A DNA stretch of 64,000 nt, from contig NW_023503376.1 of NCBI RefSeq assembly GCF_014529535.1, forward strand, positions 372,001 through 436,000, in the 5' to 3' direction. Of this stretch, positions 10,238-21,497 are shown piece after piece. The notes under the pieces were generated by a model, which was not told the DNA's origin, did no database searches, and was given only the letters and a program-made list of their open reading frames with translations. The position numbers were made by a program, and so were the translations under genes. The first letter of the stretch is position 1. The number at the start of each line of letters is the position of its first letter. This DNA comes from Bradysia coprophila (taxonomy: Eukaryota > Arthropoda > Insecta > Diptera > Sciaridae).

Positions 10238-10440
10238 TAGGTTTGTTCCAAATAACTGTAAGCCTGAACTTTGACAACACGAACGCCGACGATTTCATCC
10301 AGCAGAGATGAACAAAACCTAGACGTCAACAAATTTCTTTGTAAATTTTTCGTTAAAATGTTCGTCGACCTGAAATTTGAGGTTAAGGTGCCTTCTGTGG
10401 ATGAAATTTGACATTTCGAAATGACCTTGGAACAAACCTA
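10238..10440. repeat. TAGGTTTGTTCCAA MITE, copy 1
   Basis: Begins TAGGTTTGTTCCAA and ends TTGGAACAAACCTA, with TA at both ends. Subterminal blocks (AACTTTGACAACACGAACG near the left, GATGAAATTTGACA near the right) recur in reverse order at 57852-58046, the second copy in opposite orientation. Confidence 0.85.
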
Positions 10441-10460
10441 TTAAGAATAACCACATTGTA

Positions 10461-10828
10461 TAGATCAAGTCCGAGTAACTGTAAATCCGAATACTGACGG
10501 CTCTCGATAGAGAACCCTAACCTCAATTCGGTGAAAAAAATTGAAATTATTGAGATGCCGTTTAATTTTATGTTTTTTCCGGATCTACAAAAACATTTAA
10601 TTTAATATATTCCCCATGTAAATAGAAACGGTGAAATTTTGATAAGTTCTTGTATGGCGTAAGTGTTTAAACTCATTATTTTACAAGAAAACCATGAAAA
10701 CCATTAAAACATTTGTTTCTATTTTCAAACATGAGCAAAGTGCCTGCTCAGTTTCACTGCACAACCGTTGAGGTTAGGGTTCTCTGTGGATGATTTTTGA
10801 AATTTCAAATAAACTTGGACTTGATCTA
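10461..10828. repeat. TAGATCAAGTCC MITE with nested hairpin
   Basis: Begins TAGATCAAGTCC and ends GGACTTGATCTA. Nested inverted blocks (GAACCCTAACCTCAA against TTGAGGTTAGGGTTC) extend the arms inward. It resembles the adjacent TAGGTTTGTTCCAA family in layout (AGTAACTGTAA in the left arm, GATGAATTTTGA-type in the right arm), so the two are probably related families. Confidence 0.75.
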
Positions 10829-10995
10829 TTCAGAATAATAACAAGCGTTTCATTGGAATGAAACAAGATGGCGACATAGTATTTGGTTTGTATCAAAACT
10901 GAAGACTCGAAACCTCTTAAATGTAACGTAACAGTGCTCTGCTCTTTGTTAACACAAAGACGTGACCATTGCTCTACCGATTTTCAAAAACTTTT

Positions 10996-11802
10996 TAGCC
11001 CCGTACGAAGTACAAAGGGGCTTATAGGATTACGATGCCGTGTGTAATTGATGGAATTCGAAGCAGACGGTAAGGGCAAAGTGTTTGCCTATGTTCATAG
11101 ATGACGAATCCGCAATAAAAATTTGGGCCGTCTGTCCGTCTGACACGGCAAATGATAGGTATTGTCAATACCAATCCAGGAAAAAAAAGTTTTTTTAAAT
11201 CGGGTGAGTGGACCGTGAGTTAGGGCCTTAGAAGTGAAATGCTACTAGGGCCCTATGTGTATTTTACATAGAACTCGAGTAAATTTCATTCGTTTTTCGT
11301 AATTTTTGTTTGATTTGGAAGGTAATCGAATGCCGAATAGAATGTGGTTGAAAAAAAAAATTAAATTTGGGTCCTCGGACTGAGGCCGCTACTAGGGCCC
11401 TATGTGTATTTCACATATAACTCGAGCAAATTTCATCCGTTTTTCGTAATTTTTGTTTCATTTGGAAGGTAATCAAAGGCCGAATAGAATTTAGTTGAAA
11501 AAATTTTAAATTTGGGTCCTCGGACTGAGGCCGATACTAGGCCCTTCAAAAAAATAAAATTTTAGGGCGATTTGAAATTTTTGTTTCATTTGAAAGGAAC
11601 GTCGTACGGGGCTTCGTAATTTCGCTATGCGCAATTTCTAAGATGTACACATTACATAATAATTTTACTTTAACTACTTTAACCGGCGCATAGGCTTACG
11701 GTCAAAGTAGGGTGACAGACGCACTAGGGTCACGTACGCAATAGATATACGGGTTTGTACGGGGCTCAGTCGCAGCAGACGCTCCGACTGTTCTGATGGC
11801 TG
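10996..11802 (-). mobile_element. DINE-1/pearl-like element, copy 1
   Basis: Read on the minus strand it starts CCATCAGAACAGTCGGAGC, has AGCCCCGTAC subterminal repeats and the hairpin TTGCGCATAGCGCAA (lightly altered here). Then come about two roughly 145-bp tandem monomers containing CATAGGGCCCTAG, a short GACGGACAGACGG tract, and the terminal hairpin CCCCGTACGAAGTAC...GGGGC. No protein is encoded. The architecture matches the non-autonomous Helentron-associated class known from Drosophila DINE-1 and bivalve pearl elements; the class call is by structure only. Confidence 0.75.
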
Positions 11803-12500
11803 GTTTTGTTTGTTTGATTAAGAATTGAAATCGTCAGGTTCGAAAATGGGTGGTATCGACTCAACCATCTCGGAGTAGCTTTCAAAAGAAGCCGTTCTTA
11901 ACCGATTTAAAAGAAATTGTTTGGTGGAAAATGGATTTCCTGAGGTTAGATTCCAAGATCTTCGTCGCTAAACGAATTCTCGTTTCTATTTCAAAAGTAT
12001 TTTTTTGTTACGTGATTTTGCCTTGTCAGCAAAAGCGAATAAACAGAATAAAAATTAACGAGAGCGAAGCGAGGGCAGTAGTTCATACGAGTTTAATTTC
12101 TAATGAAGACACACGCCATTTTTTAACCGGGGCATTTTACAGATAATACTCTAACGTGAGTATAATACTCAGGTGAGACCTAGTTTTCATAACATGAAAA
12201 CCGTTGTACATTTCCCCGATTAACACAACCGAAAAATCTTTGTCATCCTTACAACATTTTGAGCTAGCTTCCGGTCGATTAGAGGGATTCCCATGGACGA
12301 TTCTCCCTGGATGACACCGTCACTTTCGATTTTGTTTGAATTTTCATTTCGTATCAACTTCAACACACCTACTCATGACTTCGTACTCGCATGTGCCCGA
12401 TACGTAATATATGTGCGGAACAGTGTCTAGAAGATCTATAAAACAATAATGAGAGGTTACATAATAAACTGATACGACAAATTCGATCTGAGATGGTTGG
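11803..12500. other. Intergenic with a GCGAAGC-apex palindrome
   Basis: Mostly featureless. At about 12050-12100, AAAATTAA...TTTAATTT arms enclose AGAGCGAAGCGAGGG, closely resembling 59666-59720. Confidence 0.5.
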
Positions 12501-12862
12501 ATCTATAACCAGTAACCGTATTCTTGCAGATAACTAATTACAACAAAAAAATAATAAACTTTTATTACAATCAACTGAAACCGGCAGTTATCAGCCATAA
12601 ATTCAACATTATTCGCAACTTCTATAAAATTCACGTTTTTAAAACAAACTTTCATTTTATCTCGACGCGATGTTATACGCTCTTCACTCTCATTCGGTCT
12701 GTTGTTAATTTTTTTTTTCTTCTTCATTAATGTTGTATACAATTGTGCGAGAAAATCGTTACGTAATTGTACGTGGTGTTAAACGTTATTTTTCTCGCGC
12801 TTTTAACCATTGACTTAGTTTGTTTCCGACTACACATAGACTCGCTTTCAATCATTCATTCA

Positions 12863-12868
12863 TCAGTT
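12863..12868 (+). promoter_or_regulatory. Initiator-like TCAGTT upstream of astacin gene
   Basis: TCAGTT lies 34 nt before the ATG at 12902. No good TATA box is at the matching distance, so this may be a TATA-less start. Confidence 0.35.
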
Positions 12869-12901
12869 GAGTTTTGTGTGCGAAACAACCAACCATAAAA
12901 T

Positions 12902-14000
12902 ATGGTTCATCAGCTCAAGTGTCTGTTCATATTGATATCATTCGTGCAATTAGTGCACAATAATTCCACGGAGCCGTCAAGTGAGGAGAGTAAGAAAATT
13001 GTAGTGCGCGTCATGGATCATGTCCAGAGTAAAGCAGATTTTCAGTGCGATCTGACCTTATTACCCCAGCAGAAGAAACTGATGTATTTTGCCGCACGAA
13101 GTGGTGCTAGTGCGGACGTATCCTATGACCTATATCGATGGCCGAAGAACAAAGAGGGCTATGTCGTCGTACCGTACACGATACCGAAGAGTTCGAAATA
13201 TTGTGCGTGAGTGCATCTTAGTTTTGATCAGCTTACATTCAATGGCCAATTCTTTGTTGCAGCTTTCGATCAATTGAGATTGATACGGAGCTCGATGGAT
13301 GCCATCGAGTTAGTTTCGTGCATTCGATTCAAGCCAAGAAAGTTTGCAAAGGATTATGTGCAAATCTATTCGGGGAAGTACTGTAAGTCTCATCTCGGTC
13401 GAACTGGAGGCGCTCAGCCGTTATCACTAAATTGGCGACTTTGTTTCGAAAAGGTAGCTCAAATCTTTATTGTTTTGTGTTTTCTACAGTTTTGTACAAT
13501 ATGAACAGGGAATCATTATCCACGAGCTTCTGCATGCATTGGGTTACATTCATATGCACAACCGGCCAGACAGAGACAAATACGTCAAGATAATGTGGAA
13601 GAACATAGCTCCGCAGTGGTTCAGCGAATTTGACAAAGTGAATCCATCGAATTTCAACCATTTGGGCACCCCATACGATTATCAGTCGATAATGCATTAC
13701 GGTTCCACAGCGTTCACGAAAAATGGCAAAATTACGATTCTGACCAGAAATGGCGAACATATTGGACAGAGATTCGGTTTGAGCCAAGGCGATATTAGAC
13801 GCATTAACAACAAGTACAATTGCAAAGTAGGTGGCTCTCATCACAATTATTTTGGGAGTCCTTCGTTTTACGGAGGAACCAAAAGTAAAAATTTGTTCGC
13901 GAAGAGGCGTCCGGTTACAAAATATGTTGAAGATGATGCGACCGAAGAGGAAGAAGATGAGTCTGAGGATGAAGAAGACGATTATTTGTTGGATTCGTAG
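12902..14000 (+). CDS. Astacin-family zinc metalloprotease (3 exons)
   Basis: Exons 12902-13202, 13263-13453 and 13509-14000 give 327 residues; the introns are 60 and 55 nt. Residues 1-19 resemble a signal peptide. The propeptide holds FQCD at 47-50, the FxGD aspartate-switch position with Gly changed to Cys. The catalytic domain runs from about 90 to 270, with HELLHALGYIH (zinc ligands His169, His173, His179; catalytic Glu170), Met-turn SIMHY at 224-228, and four cysteines (120, 141, 161, 269) in the usual two-disulfide pattern. The Glu normally following the third His is Met180. In crayfish astacin this Glu contacts the mature N-terminus, so activation may differ. A very acidic tail follows (residues 303-327). 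It probably acts as a secreted digestive or developmental protease. The exon 1 donor (GTGCGT) is weaker than a GTGAGT 4 nt further on, but only the former keeps the frame. Confidence 0.85.
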
Positions 14001-14090
14001 GTGGTAGACGTCTTTTAAATACTTTGCACAATGTAGGAGAGTGTTTTCACACTAAGTAATTTTCCGACCAAATGTTTGTGTTTGTTCCTG

Positions 14091-14754
14091 TTAAGAGTGA
14101 TATCGCGAAATCTTCGAACAATTTTGGGACAAGGGGTGACGGATATTATTGACTTATAGCTCATTTGATTCGTTGAACTGTTGCGAGTAAAACGTGATAC
14201 TATGTTTGGTGTCATATATTTTGTTGTCGACGCTCGAGGTCATGAAGTAAGGCTCTGCCAAAAGGTGCCCAAAATCGTTTCCTCGCGATGATTGAAACTT
14301 ATCCAATGATGTTTTTGCATGTTATGGTACTACAGAGGCTAGGCTGTCTCACCATACATACCATGTCTCGGACTTATGTCACTGCAGCTGGTCAGGGACT
14401 TGGGAAAATCACCTATTTTTTCACTTAAAATGATTGATATCACCAACAGGTCAACATGTACCTGGTGGTGTGTATACTCAAAATATGCGTCTCTTCAAGA
14501 CCTACTGGGCTAGCTAAAAAAGTTTTTTTTCCAAAATGGGCTTACTCGACTAATCGCGATAAAACGATTTTGGGCTCCTTTTGGCAGACCCTTACTTCAT
14601 GACCTCGAGCGTCGACAACAAAATAAAGTTCACCAAACGTAGTACTACGTTTCACTCGCAAAGGCTTAACGAATCGAATGAGCTATAAGTATCTGTGACC
14701 CCTTGTCCCAAAACGTCTGATTTTGTTCGATGTTTTGGCGAAATCACTCTTAAG
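14091..14754. repeat. TIR element with arms of about 180 bp
   Basis: The left arm (14091-14265) and right arm (14565-14754) are diverged inverted repeats sharing GGGACAAGGGGT, CTTATAGCTCATT and TTGTTGTCGACGCTCGAGG. The roughly 300-bp centre is non-coding. It begins about 90 bp after the astacin stop codon and may carry the gene's 3' end; no AATAAA is seen before 14620. Confidence 0.75.
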
Positions 14755-15317
14755 TTGCAGTGCAGAATGGTTCTCATTTTAATGAACTATGGCTGTTTTA
14801 AGCATTGTTTTTAGCATGAGAAACCATTCCATACGGGCATGATATGGTCTTTATGATACTACAATGTTCCGTGAATTGTGAACACACTAATGGGTCAGAA
14901 ATGTGACAAGTGTTCTCCGAAAAAAATCAGTTTTCTCTCATTTCTATTTTTTTTTTCAAAACTTTTAAACGAATTTTCGGAAAAATCGATAACCCTCACA
15001 AGCTCTAATAATTCGATTATCATCGAATTTTTAGGGTAGTTAATAGTATCTTCGATTGGTCATCAGATTGGAAATCAGATTAAACCTAAGAGTGATTATC
15101 TAAAGAGGAAACGTCGCACAAAATTACGTAAAATATGTGGTCCCAACATGAAATACGAAATGTTTGATAGTGTATGTTTGTTCTCTTAATTATATGGACA
15201 AATTGAACTGTCAAAAGCCTACTTGTATTGGTGTAACATTCTTCGTAAAATCGTACGAAATGTGTATCTTATACAAACTGTTAAAGATCATTGTCAATGT
15301 CGTTTGAGATGTCACAT

Positions 15318-15407
15318 GAGCTGTCATTTTCACAAAGCTAACCACAATGTTACAAAAATTTATATGGAGCTGTCATTGATTGAGGTTAGCTTTGTGAAAT
15401 TGACAAC
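15318..15407. repeat. Short hairpin repeat
   Basis: GAGCTGTCATTTTCACAAAG with CTAACCACAATG at the left pairs with the right side carrying GGTTAGCTTTGTGAAA. It is probably a minimal MITE. Confidence 0.5.
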
Positions 15408-15555
15408 TCATTTGACACTATTTTGAGAGAAGAAGCCGTTATTTGACACTGATCTATTGGGGCCACATTTTATCGTACTAAATACCAGTCTAGGTATAAT
15501 TTGTCTGAGGAATAAATAATTAATTAAATTTCAGAAAGACAATTTTATAGACTTC

Positions 15556-15735
15556 TTACAAAGGTAGTCGTTCATAAATTACGTCTTGCAGAGAGGGAAT
15601 GTGGGTTTTATGAAGCTTGCGTCACGGTTCGAACATTGTTCTTGTTTGGAAACTTTCATATTTTGTGTGACAGGTTTTAGGGAGATGTCACAAGTCCCGA
15701 TTTTTGCATTGCGTAATTTTTGGACGACCCTCATG
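15556..15735. repeat. MITE with CGTAATTTTTGGACGACC end
   Basis: The left end AGGTAGTCGTTCATAAATTACGTC is a diverged inverted copy of the right end GCGTAATTTTTGGACGACC; the inside is non-coding. Confidence 0.5.
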
Positions 15736-15867
15736 AACACTTCTTTTCTTAATAATAATAGTGCATTGTGTCGTTGCACTTCAGTGCACTTCAGATTTTG
15801 AATTTTTGGGTGAATTGGTGGATGAACAAATGAATTGAAAAATAAATATGAGAATTACCATGACATA

Positions 15868-16015
15868 GTAAATACGGGCAAGAGTGGTTCATATCTCGGA
15901 TGTCAAATATGGAACACTGAAAAAATTGATTTAATTTTGTTTCGGAAGATAAGAGACCACCAGACAATACAGGTTCCTATTCCTAGTCAAAGCTACTGCC
16001 TGGTACTTACTCTGT
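15868..16015. repeat. Diverged copy of the GGCAGAGTAAA MITE
   Basis: The right part (CTACTGCCTGGTACTTACTCTG) and left part (GAGTGGTTCAT, GTCAAATATGG) resemble the intact element at 30213-30403. 16016-16690 beyond it shows no gene. Confidence 0.4.
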
Positions 16016-16770
16016 ATTGACTCTACCACTCAAGTGTTTTCAAAGAATTTTTTTATTAGAATTAATTAGGGGAAATGAAACAAACCAAAATGTTGACTTA
16101 TATCAAAGTGACAAGACAAAAACCTTTGTTGTGTACCTGTGAAAAACGACTGTATTTTCTAACGTAAACTGTAAATTAGATGTGTGAGCCGAAATTAATC
16201 CCTGTGTTCCAATGTTGCGTGATTAGAAAGAGTTAAAGAAAATTTCCTCATTTCCTCATTTTACCTTACCTAAAAATGAATGAAATTTTGCTATTATCGA
16301 ACAAAGATGATTAGGTAAATATAAGTCTAGTGAATAAATGAAATTAAATTTTTGTTAAAAACTATATATATTCATAAGTGTACTGTTACGTTACATATAA
16401 ATGTACGATTTTTAACGTATACCCATAATGGAAAATTTGACGTGTTACATACACACAAAATATATATTATTTGAAGAAAGAAACACAGAGACTTTTGTAT
16501 GGAAATTAGATTGATCGATTATCATTGTTGTTTGCGTCGAATAAACGGCGACCCATTCATATGATTACTTAAAGACATCATTCCGTACACAAATGGAGCA
16601 TAAAGTGTTAAATGCGATGATGCAATTCGAACATATGTTTAGTGTGTCTGACAAAATTTACATATTTTGTTATATGATGACAAATTATTAATTTGTTTAC
16701 GATGATGATGGTTACAGATGGTTTTAATGACCTGGCTATGGGTAAGGATTTTGTTCATCCATCAAAATAC

Positions 16771-18955
16771 CTTGACTTGAATTGGATTAAGTACTCCAGT
16801 TACTGCTCCCTTGAGAACATTAAACATGAGGACTTTGGCGAGATTATGAGTCATGCCCTTATCCCCCCTTTTCGTTCTCCTTGATAATGTTCAAAGCACA
16901 CATCACTAAATGTCTTTACTTCACAATTGTCCCACCTATTGACATTTTTGTGTGTGTTCTGAATGGTCACACCATTCTGGTTTACTGTTTTCTTATATAC
17001 CACAGAGTACTTTCCGTGATAACTAACTCAACCACCGTCGTTCGATGTTACCGTTTCTTTCTCGCTTTGAATTTTCGAATACTTGTCTTGACTCACATAC
17101 CCTTCGTAATTCATCGTTTCATGCATGGCTAACTTCACTTAATAGTAGAAATAGTAGGAATAGTAGGCGGTGTGAAAATGGCTGGACGTAAAAAATTTTG
17201 CTCGTCGAATTTGTCTTAGTTTTTCAAGTTATTTCTTGGTTTTTGTGGTTTGTTTGATGTTAAAGTTGTTTACAATTGTGTACGACTGTTTTCGCGAGCG
17301 ATTGTTGTTTTGCCCGAATGAAATTTCGACGGACGGAGACTTAGGCGGCGAAACGGGACAGTTACCAACATTTTTGCTCGACAAGTTGTTCAAATGTTCA
17401 ATGGAATTCATGGAACTCATGAATTTGAGGGAAATGCCGAGAAATAGAAGCCGAATACCAATGCGGAAACTAACAGGAGGGATATCGAACGGAGCTGTAT
17501 CCAGGTGAAGCAGTGAAACTCGATGATGAACGAAGACTCTGGTCCTGGTGTCAACGCGTTGCAAATACGGTTTGTACCGCGTAAATGATACTGAACTGAT
17601 TCGCTCGGGACACAGTGCAGCGCGGTTTGGAGAAAACTCTGACTCCAGTTGACGCAGATACGGTTTGTATAAGTTAACGGTTTTCGGTACGTGCGATGTA
17701 ACTTGAAGAATGAATGGTTGATGCTTTCCAGTTACCATTCTCTGAATGTGTCGTATCACACGGGTTTTCTTTGTGCATTTACACTTTTGATTTCGATGTG
17801 CCGTTGTACCAGTTTTGGCAAACAGATGCTTAACGGATGGTCCTGTACGATTAGAAGCCTTATTCTTGTTTTCGCTCTTCGTACGTACACAAGTACAATT
17901 GGTTTGCAATTGTTCGTTGTTGCTCTAGACTTTCCGTGATGTTGAGCGCTTCCAGTTTCGGTCTGTTGTTGGTTTTAATTGTTGTCGACGTCTGTCAATT
18001 CAAAGTTATGATTCGTTAACCTTCCGTTTTTCTTTAGCGTTGCTTGAAGGGAACGTTTGCCTTGCTTGGAGAAACTGTTCTTTCCGTAACGTTTAAGGGC
18101 TTAGCAGCCTCTGAGCTTGAGCGTTTCTTGCTCGTTTCCTAAGAGGAGCGTATCATCTACATGTAGGTGTCGTTGTTTACGTGGTATGGCCAACACATGT
18201 GGAGCGGTTGACGAATCGTTGAGAAGAGCATTCCCGTTGCGCGGTCTGTCGGAACAGCGAGTATTTCATTTGCTTCCAGTTTTTCTCGGATGTTTGTTGA
18301 CGGGAGCATTCTCGTTTCTTTGACTAGCGATGGTGTAAACGGCTTTATGTAAAAATTTGGCTGTGTTATCTTCTGCTAAAGATAATCTGATCTTAATGTT
18401 ATCTCTCTCGTTTCACGCGCTATTGGAGAACGCTTTTTTTTTGAATGATTACGCACAAACGCTTGATAATGGCCTTATGATGAAATATCGATGAATCTGA
18501 ATGAATGGTTTGTATGACGTGTGGTTTGGTAAGTCTCCTGCTACAGGTAATTTTCTTCACGATACCAATTCTATACAAAAATATTTCCGAGCAATGAAAG
18601 AGCTCAGGTGGTTGGTTCATCTCCCCACTGCCGTGTAGTTAGTCCGACCACATAGATCGTGCGACGGTGGTTGAGTTAGTCACCACAGAAAGTACTCTGT
18701 GGTATATAAGAAAATAGTAGACCAGAATGGTGTGCCCTACACTGATATCATTCAGAACACACATAAGGGTCGAAAGGTGGAAGTTGAGCAGGGAGAGTGA
18801 AGACGTTTTAATGTGTGCTTTGAATGTAATCAAGGAGAACGAAAAGGGAGGATTAGGGTCTGACTTACAATCAAATCAAACCAAAATCCTCACGTCCAAT
18901 GTTCTCATGGGATTGCTCACAGGAGCACGTTTTGGTTACTCAAGTCAAGTCAAGT
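16771..18955. mobile_element. 2.2-kb element with about 280-bp terminal inverted arms
   Basis: The left arm 16771-17040 and right arm 18660-18955 are inverted copies sharing TTGAGAACATT, CACAGAGTACTTTC, CTCAACCACCGTCG and AAGTCAAG. The 1.6-kb centre is richer in G+C than its surroundings and looks once coding. A 22-bp sequence with core CATGCATGGCTAACTTCACT occurs at 17120 and again at 18957 in direct orientation, one inside and one outside the arms, so the structure has been rearranged. I could not identify a transposase. Confidence 0.55.
17229..17909 (-). pseudogene. Unrecognised 226-codon open frame in the element centre
   Basis: An open frame without introns starts at TTG and has no signal peptide or known motif. 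It contains two similar blocks (YKPYLRQLES and YKPYLQRVDT) and is basic throughout. Frames upstream to about 18300 are also rich in charged residues but broken by stops. It may be the remains of a captured or transposon gene. Function unknown, and I am not sure the strand is right. Confidence 0.2.
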
Positions 18956-19033
18956 CATGCATGGCTAACTTCACTTCTTGTTTTGCATCCTTGTTTTTCT
19001 GATTTACATTCTCTTCGTCATCGTAATGCATAA

Positions 19034-19276
19034 ATCGCCCAAAACCACTTACAGTGGAGGTGTGACGCAAGTCCTTTTATCCACTTACAAAAGAACTGAT
19101 ATCGGTGGAGGTAACGCTTACAGCTTTGACTCGCAAAAAGAAAAGCTGATTTTGCACTTACGTATATATGTAGACAAATGAAATAGCTGTAAGCGTCATC
19201 CCCACCGATATCAGTTCTTTTGTAAGTGGATAAAAGGACTTGTGTCACACTTCCACTGTAAGTGGTTGTGGGCGAT
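19034..19276. repeat. MITE with about 95-bp inverted arms
   Basis: Long near-perfect arms (ATCGCCCAAAACCACTTACA, ACTGATATCGGTGG) enclose a loop of about 55 bp. The GATATCAGTTCTTTT and GACTTGCGTCAC modules recur at 28620-28720 and 33230-33350. Confidence 0.8.
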
Positions 19277-19908
19277 ATCAGCTATTTTGTAAGAAGATTG
19301 TTTTGAGAATTTGGTATAACGCAAAAAGAACAGCGACTGTTTTGAAAAACCCTCAGACATATTTTCATATCTTACAGCTGACATAGCTCGCACTTAAAAC
19401 GCTCATAGTTCCCAAATGGGCGATTTTTGGGTAAAACCATGAAACACGTGTCGACTAGAATGTGAAACTCTATAAATTTGTCTTTTAAACGAACTTTCTG
19501 TCTGTCATATTTTGTGAGTGATAGGTCCCATAGCTCAATAGCTTAAAACGCTTAGCTCCGAAATTATAAGCTTTTATGAAAATTCCTTCAAATTAGTTTC
19601 TTAGAATTATGTCCTTGACATACCCTGAAAATTTCAGCCAGATCCACCGAGTAATTCAAAAGTTTCGTTGTAACAAACTCACAAAGGTTGGCAATAAAAT
19701 TCATCAATTTCAAAACGTATGAAAACCTATTTCTTCAAACAAATTTCCGGGTTTTGAAATTTAATATTTCGGCCAAATCTTAACCGTATGAGGCGTGTGA
19801 TAGCTCGTTGAACTCGTGTATGGACGCCCAGATTGTGAATAAAATGTTTTGGGTTAGTAGGAACGTAGGGAAAAAAGTAAAAAAAGTTGTGTTCTTAGTC
19901 CAGAGGAA

Positions 19909-21136
19909 TTTTTAGACCCGTACGAAGTACTGGGGTCTTATAGGTTTACGCATACGTTTGTAACACGTCGAATTGGACTCCCTGAGTAAGGGGAAACCTA
20001 TTGTGGTTGTCTAGAGATGCCAAATCCGCGAAAAAAAAATGTCCGTCTGTCTCTCCGTCTGTCTGTCTGCACGATAACTTGAGTAAAACGCATCCGATTT
20101 TGAAAATTCTTTTTTTTCCCGTTTGGTAATGTCAAAAGACAGGCTAAGTTCGAAGATGGGTGATTTTGGATCGACTCCTCCCGAGCTGTGGCCCAATAAG
20201 TGCTTTACGGTTTTTCGAAGATATCTCCGGACATTTAAACGTTAAACTTGTAAGTGATACGTCAAATAAAAGGTATTTACAATACCGATCGACAAAAAAA
20301 AAGTTTATGGAAATCGGATGACCGACTCGTGAGTTAGACCCCTTGGTGTGGAACAGGCACAGGGCGGCAAGCAGTTTTTGCTTGTAGGTCGGCCACATTT
20401 GAACATATTTCGTCTGTTTTAGCTTTATTAGATAGGTATTGACCGTACCAATCAGGTTTTTGAAATTATGTTCTCCGGAGCGTGAGCTAGGTCTCTTGGA
20501 GTGAGCTCTTATCTGGCTACTCGGAAGTACAGTGAACGTGGTGTATTTTGACAATATCTCGAGTAAATTTTGACCGAATTTCATGAATTTTTTTTTGTTT
20601 GAAAGGTATTAACGAATGTAAAGCGTCGGTACTATTTCCGGTCTCCTAACAAAATGGCTGCCGGCGGCCATATTGGATTTTAGTAAAATAGAAATGTCTT
20701 GGGAAAAATGATACTTAGAGAGTTTCTGTTAACATGGAAATAATGTGTTAAGTGTGAGGGGTTTCAGGGATTCCATATATGGACATCTATATATACCTAT
20801 ATACAGCTATATTGAGCTATATACAGACATATAGAGCTATATAATAGCATATTTATCTGTGAAATGTTTATTTATAGTGAAATATAGTTAAATATAGCTG
20901 TATATAGCTGTTTAAATAGGAATTTATGAAATTTGACTTCGTACGGGGCTGTCTATATTGCCTCCGGCAATTTAATTGTGTATGATAACAAGGCAAAGAG
21001 TGGATAATGTAACTGATTTAAAAGGAAGAATAGTTTTTCAGCAGAGAAGAAAATGAAGTAAAAGAAATGAAGAGTTTCACATTAAAGGCTTTTGATACGA
21101 ATAGGTGTTTCGTACGGGTCGGCGTTAGCTATGTTT
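19909..21136 (-). mobile_element. DINE-1/pearl-like element, subfamily 2, left of receptor gene
   Basis: About 1.23 kb. On the minus strand it runs from CATAGCTAACGCCGACCCG to GGGTCTAAA, with a TTGCCGGAGGCAA hairpin, a block of TATATAGCTGTATATAG repeats, a GACAGACGGAC tract near the 3' end and the terminal hairpin AGACCCGTACGAAGTAC...GGGTCT. The terminal stem differs from subfamily 1 (GGGGCT) by paired changes. It is the inverted partner of 23941-25168. Confidence 0.75.
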
Positions 21137-21160
21137 TTTTAGTTGTAAACAGACTTGTGT

Positions 21161-21197
21161 CACGGCCCTTCACTAACGTAGGGCCATGATCATTGGA
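21161..21197. repeat. GACTTGYGTCACGSCC hairpin module
   Basis: GACTTGTGTCACGGCCC followed by CACTAACGTAGGGCCATGATC. The same module is at 29843-29885, 43050-43090 and, reversed, 58411-58455. Confidence 0.5.
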
Positions 21198-21497
21198 GTT
21201 TCATGGGTTACTGGATTCCTGATCATCTTTCATGTATCTAGAATAGAACGGAATTGTTAAAAAAGCAACACACACCTAGCAATTCAACCGTTATGTTTTC
21301 CTGTCAAAAAAAATGGAAAACAGAACGAAAGTAATTGCTAATGTGTTGTCTGCTTAACGTTCCATCGAAGTGCCTTTCGGTCCATTTTGTCAACATCTAA
21401 AGTTTAAAGTTTCATTTTCTATTTTTCAAATAAAATTACAATTTTCACTCACAATCATAAATATAATTGAAATAGGAATTGAACATGTAAAGGCCAA

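Noticed and set aside
12503..12742. 79-codon minus-strand frame upstream of the astacin gene
   Set aside because: AT-rich chance frame with no promoter, signal or homology in appearance.
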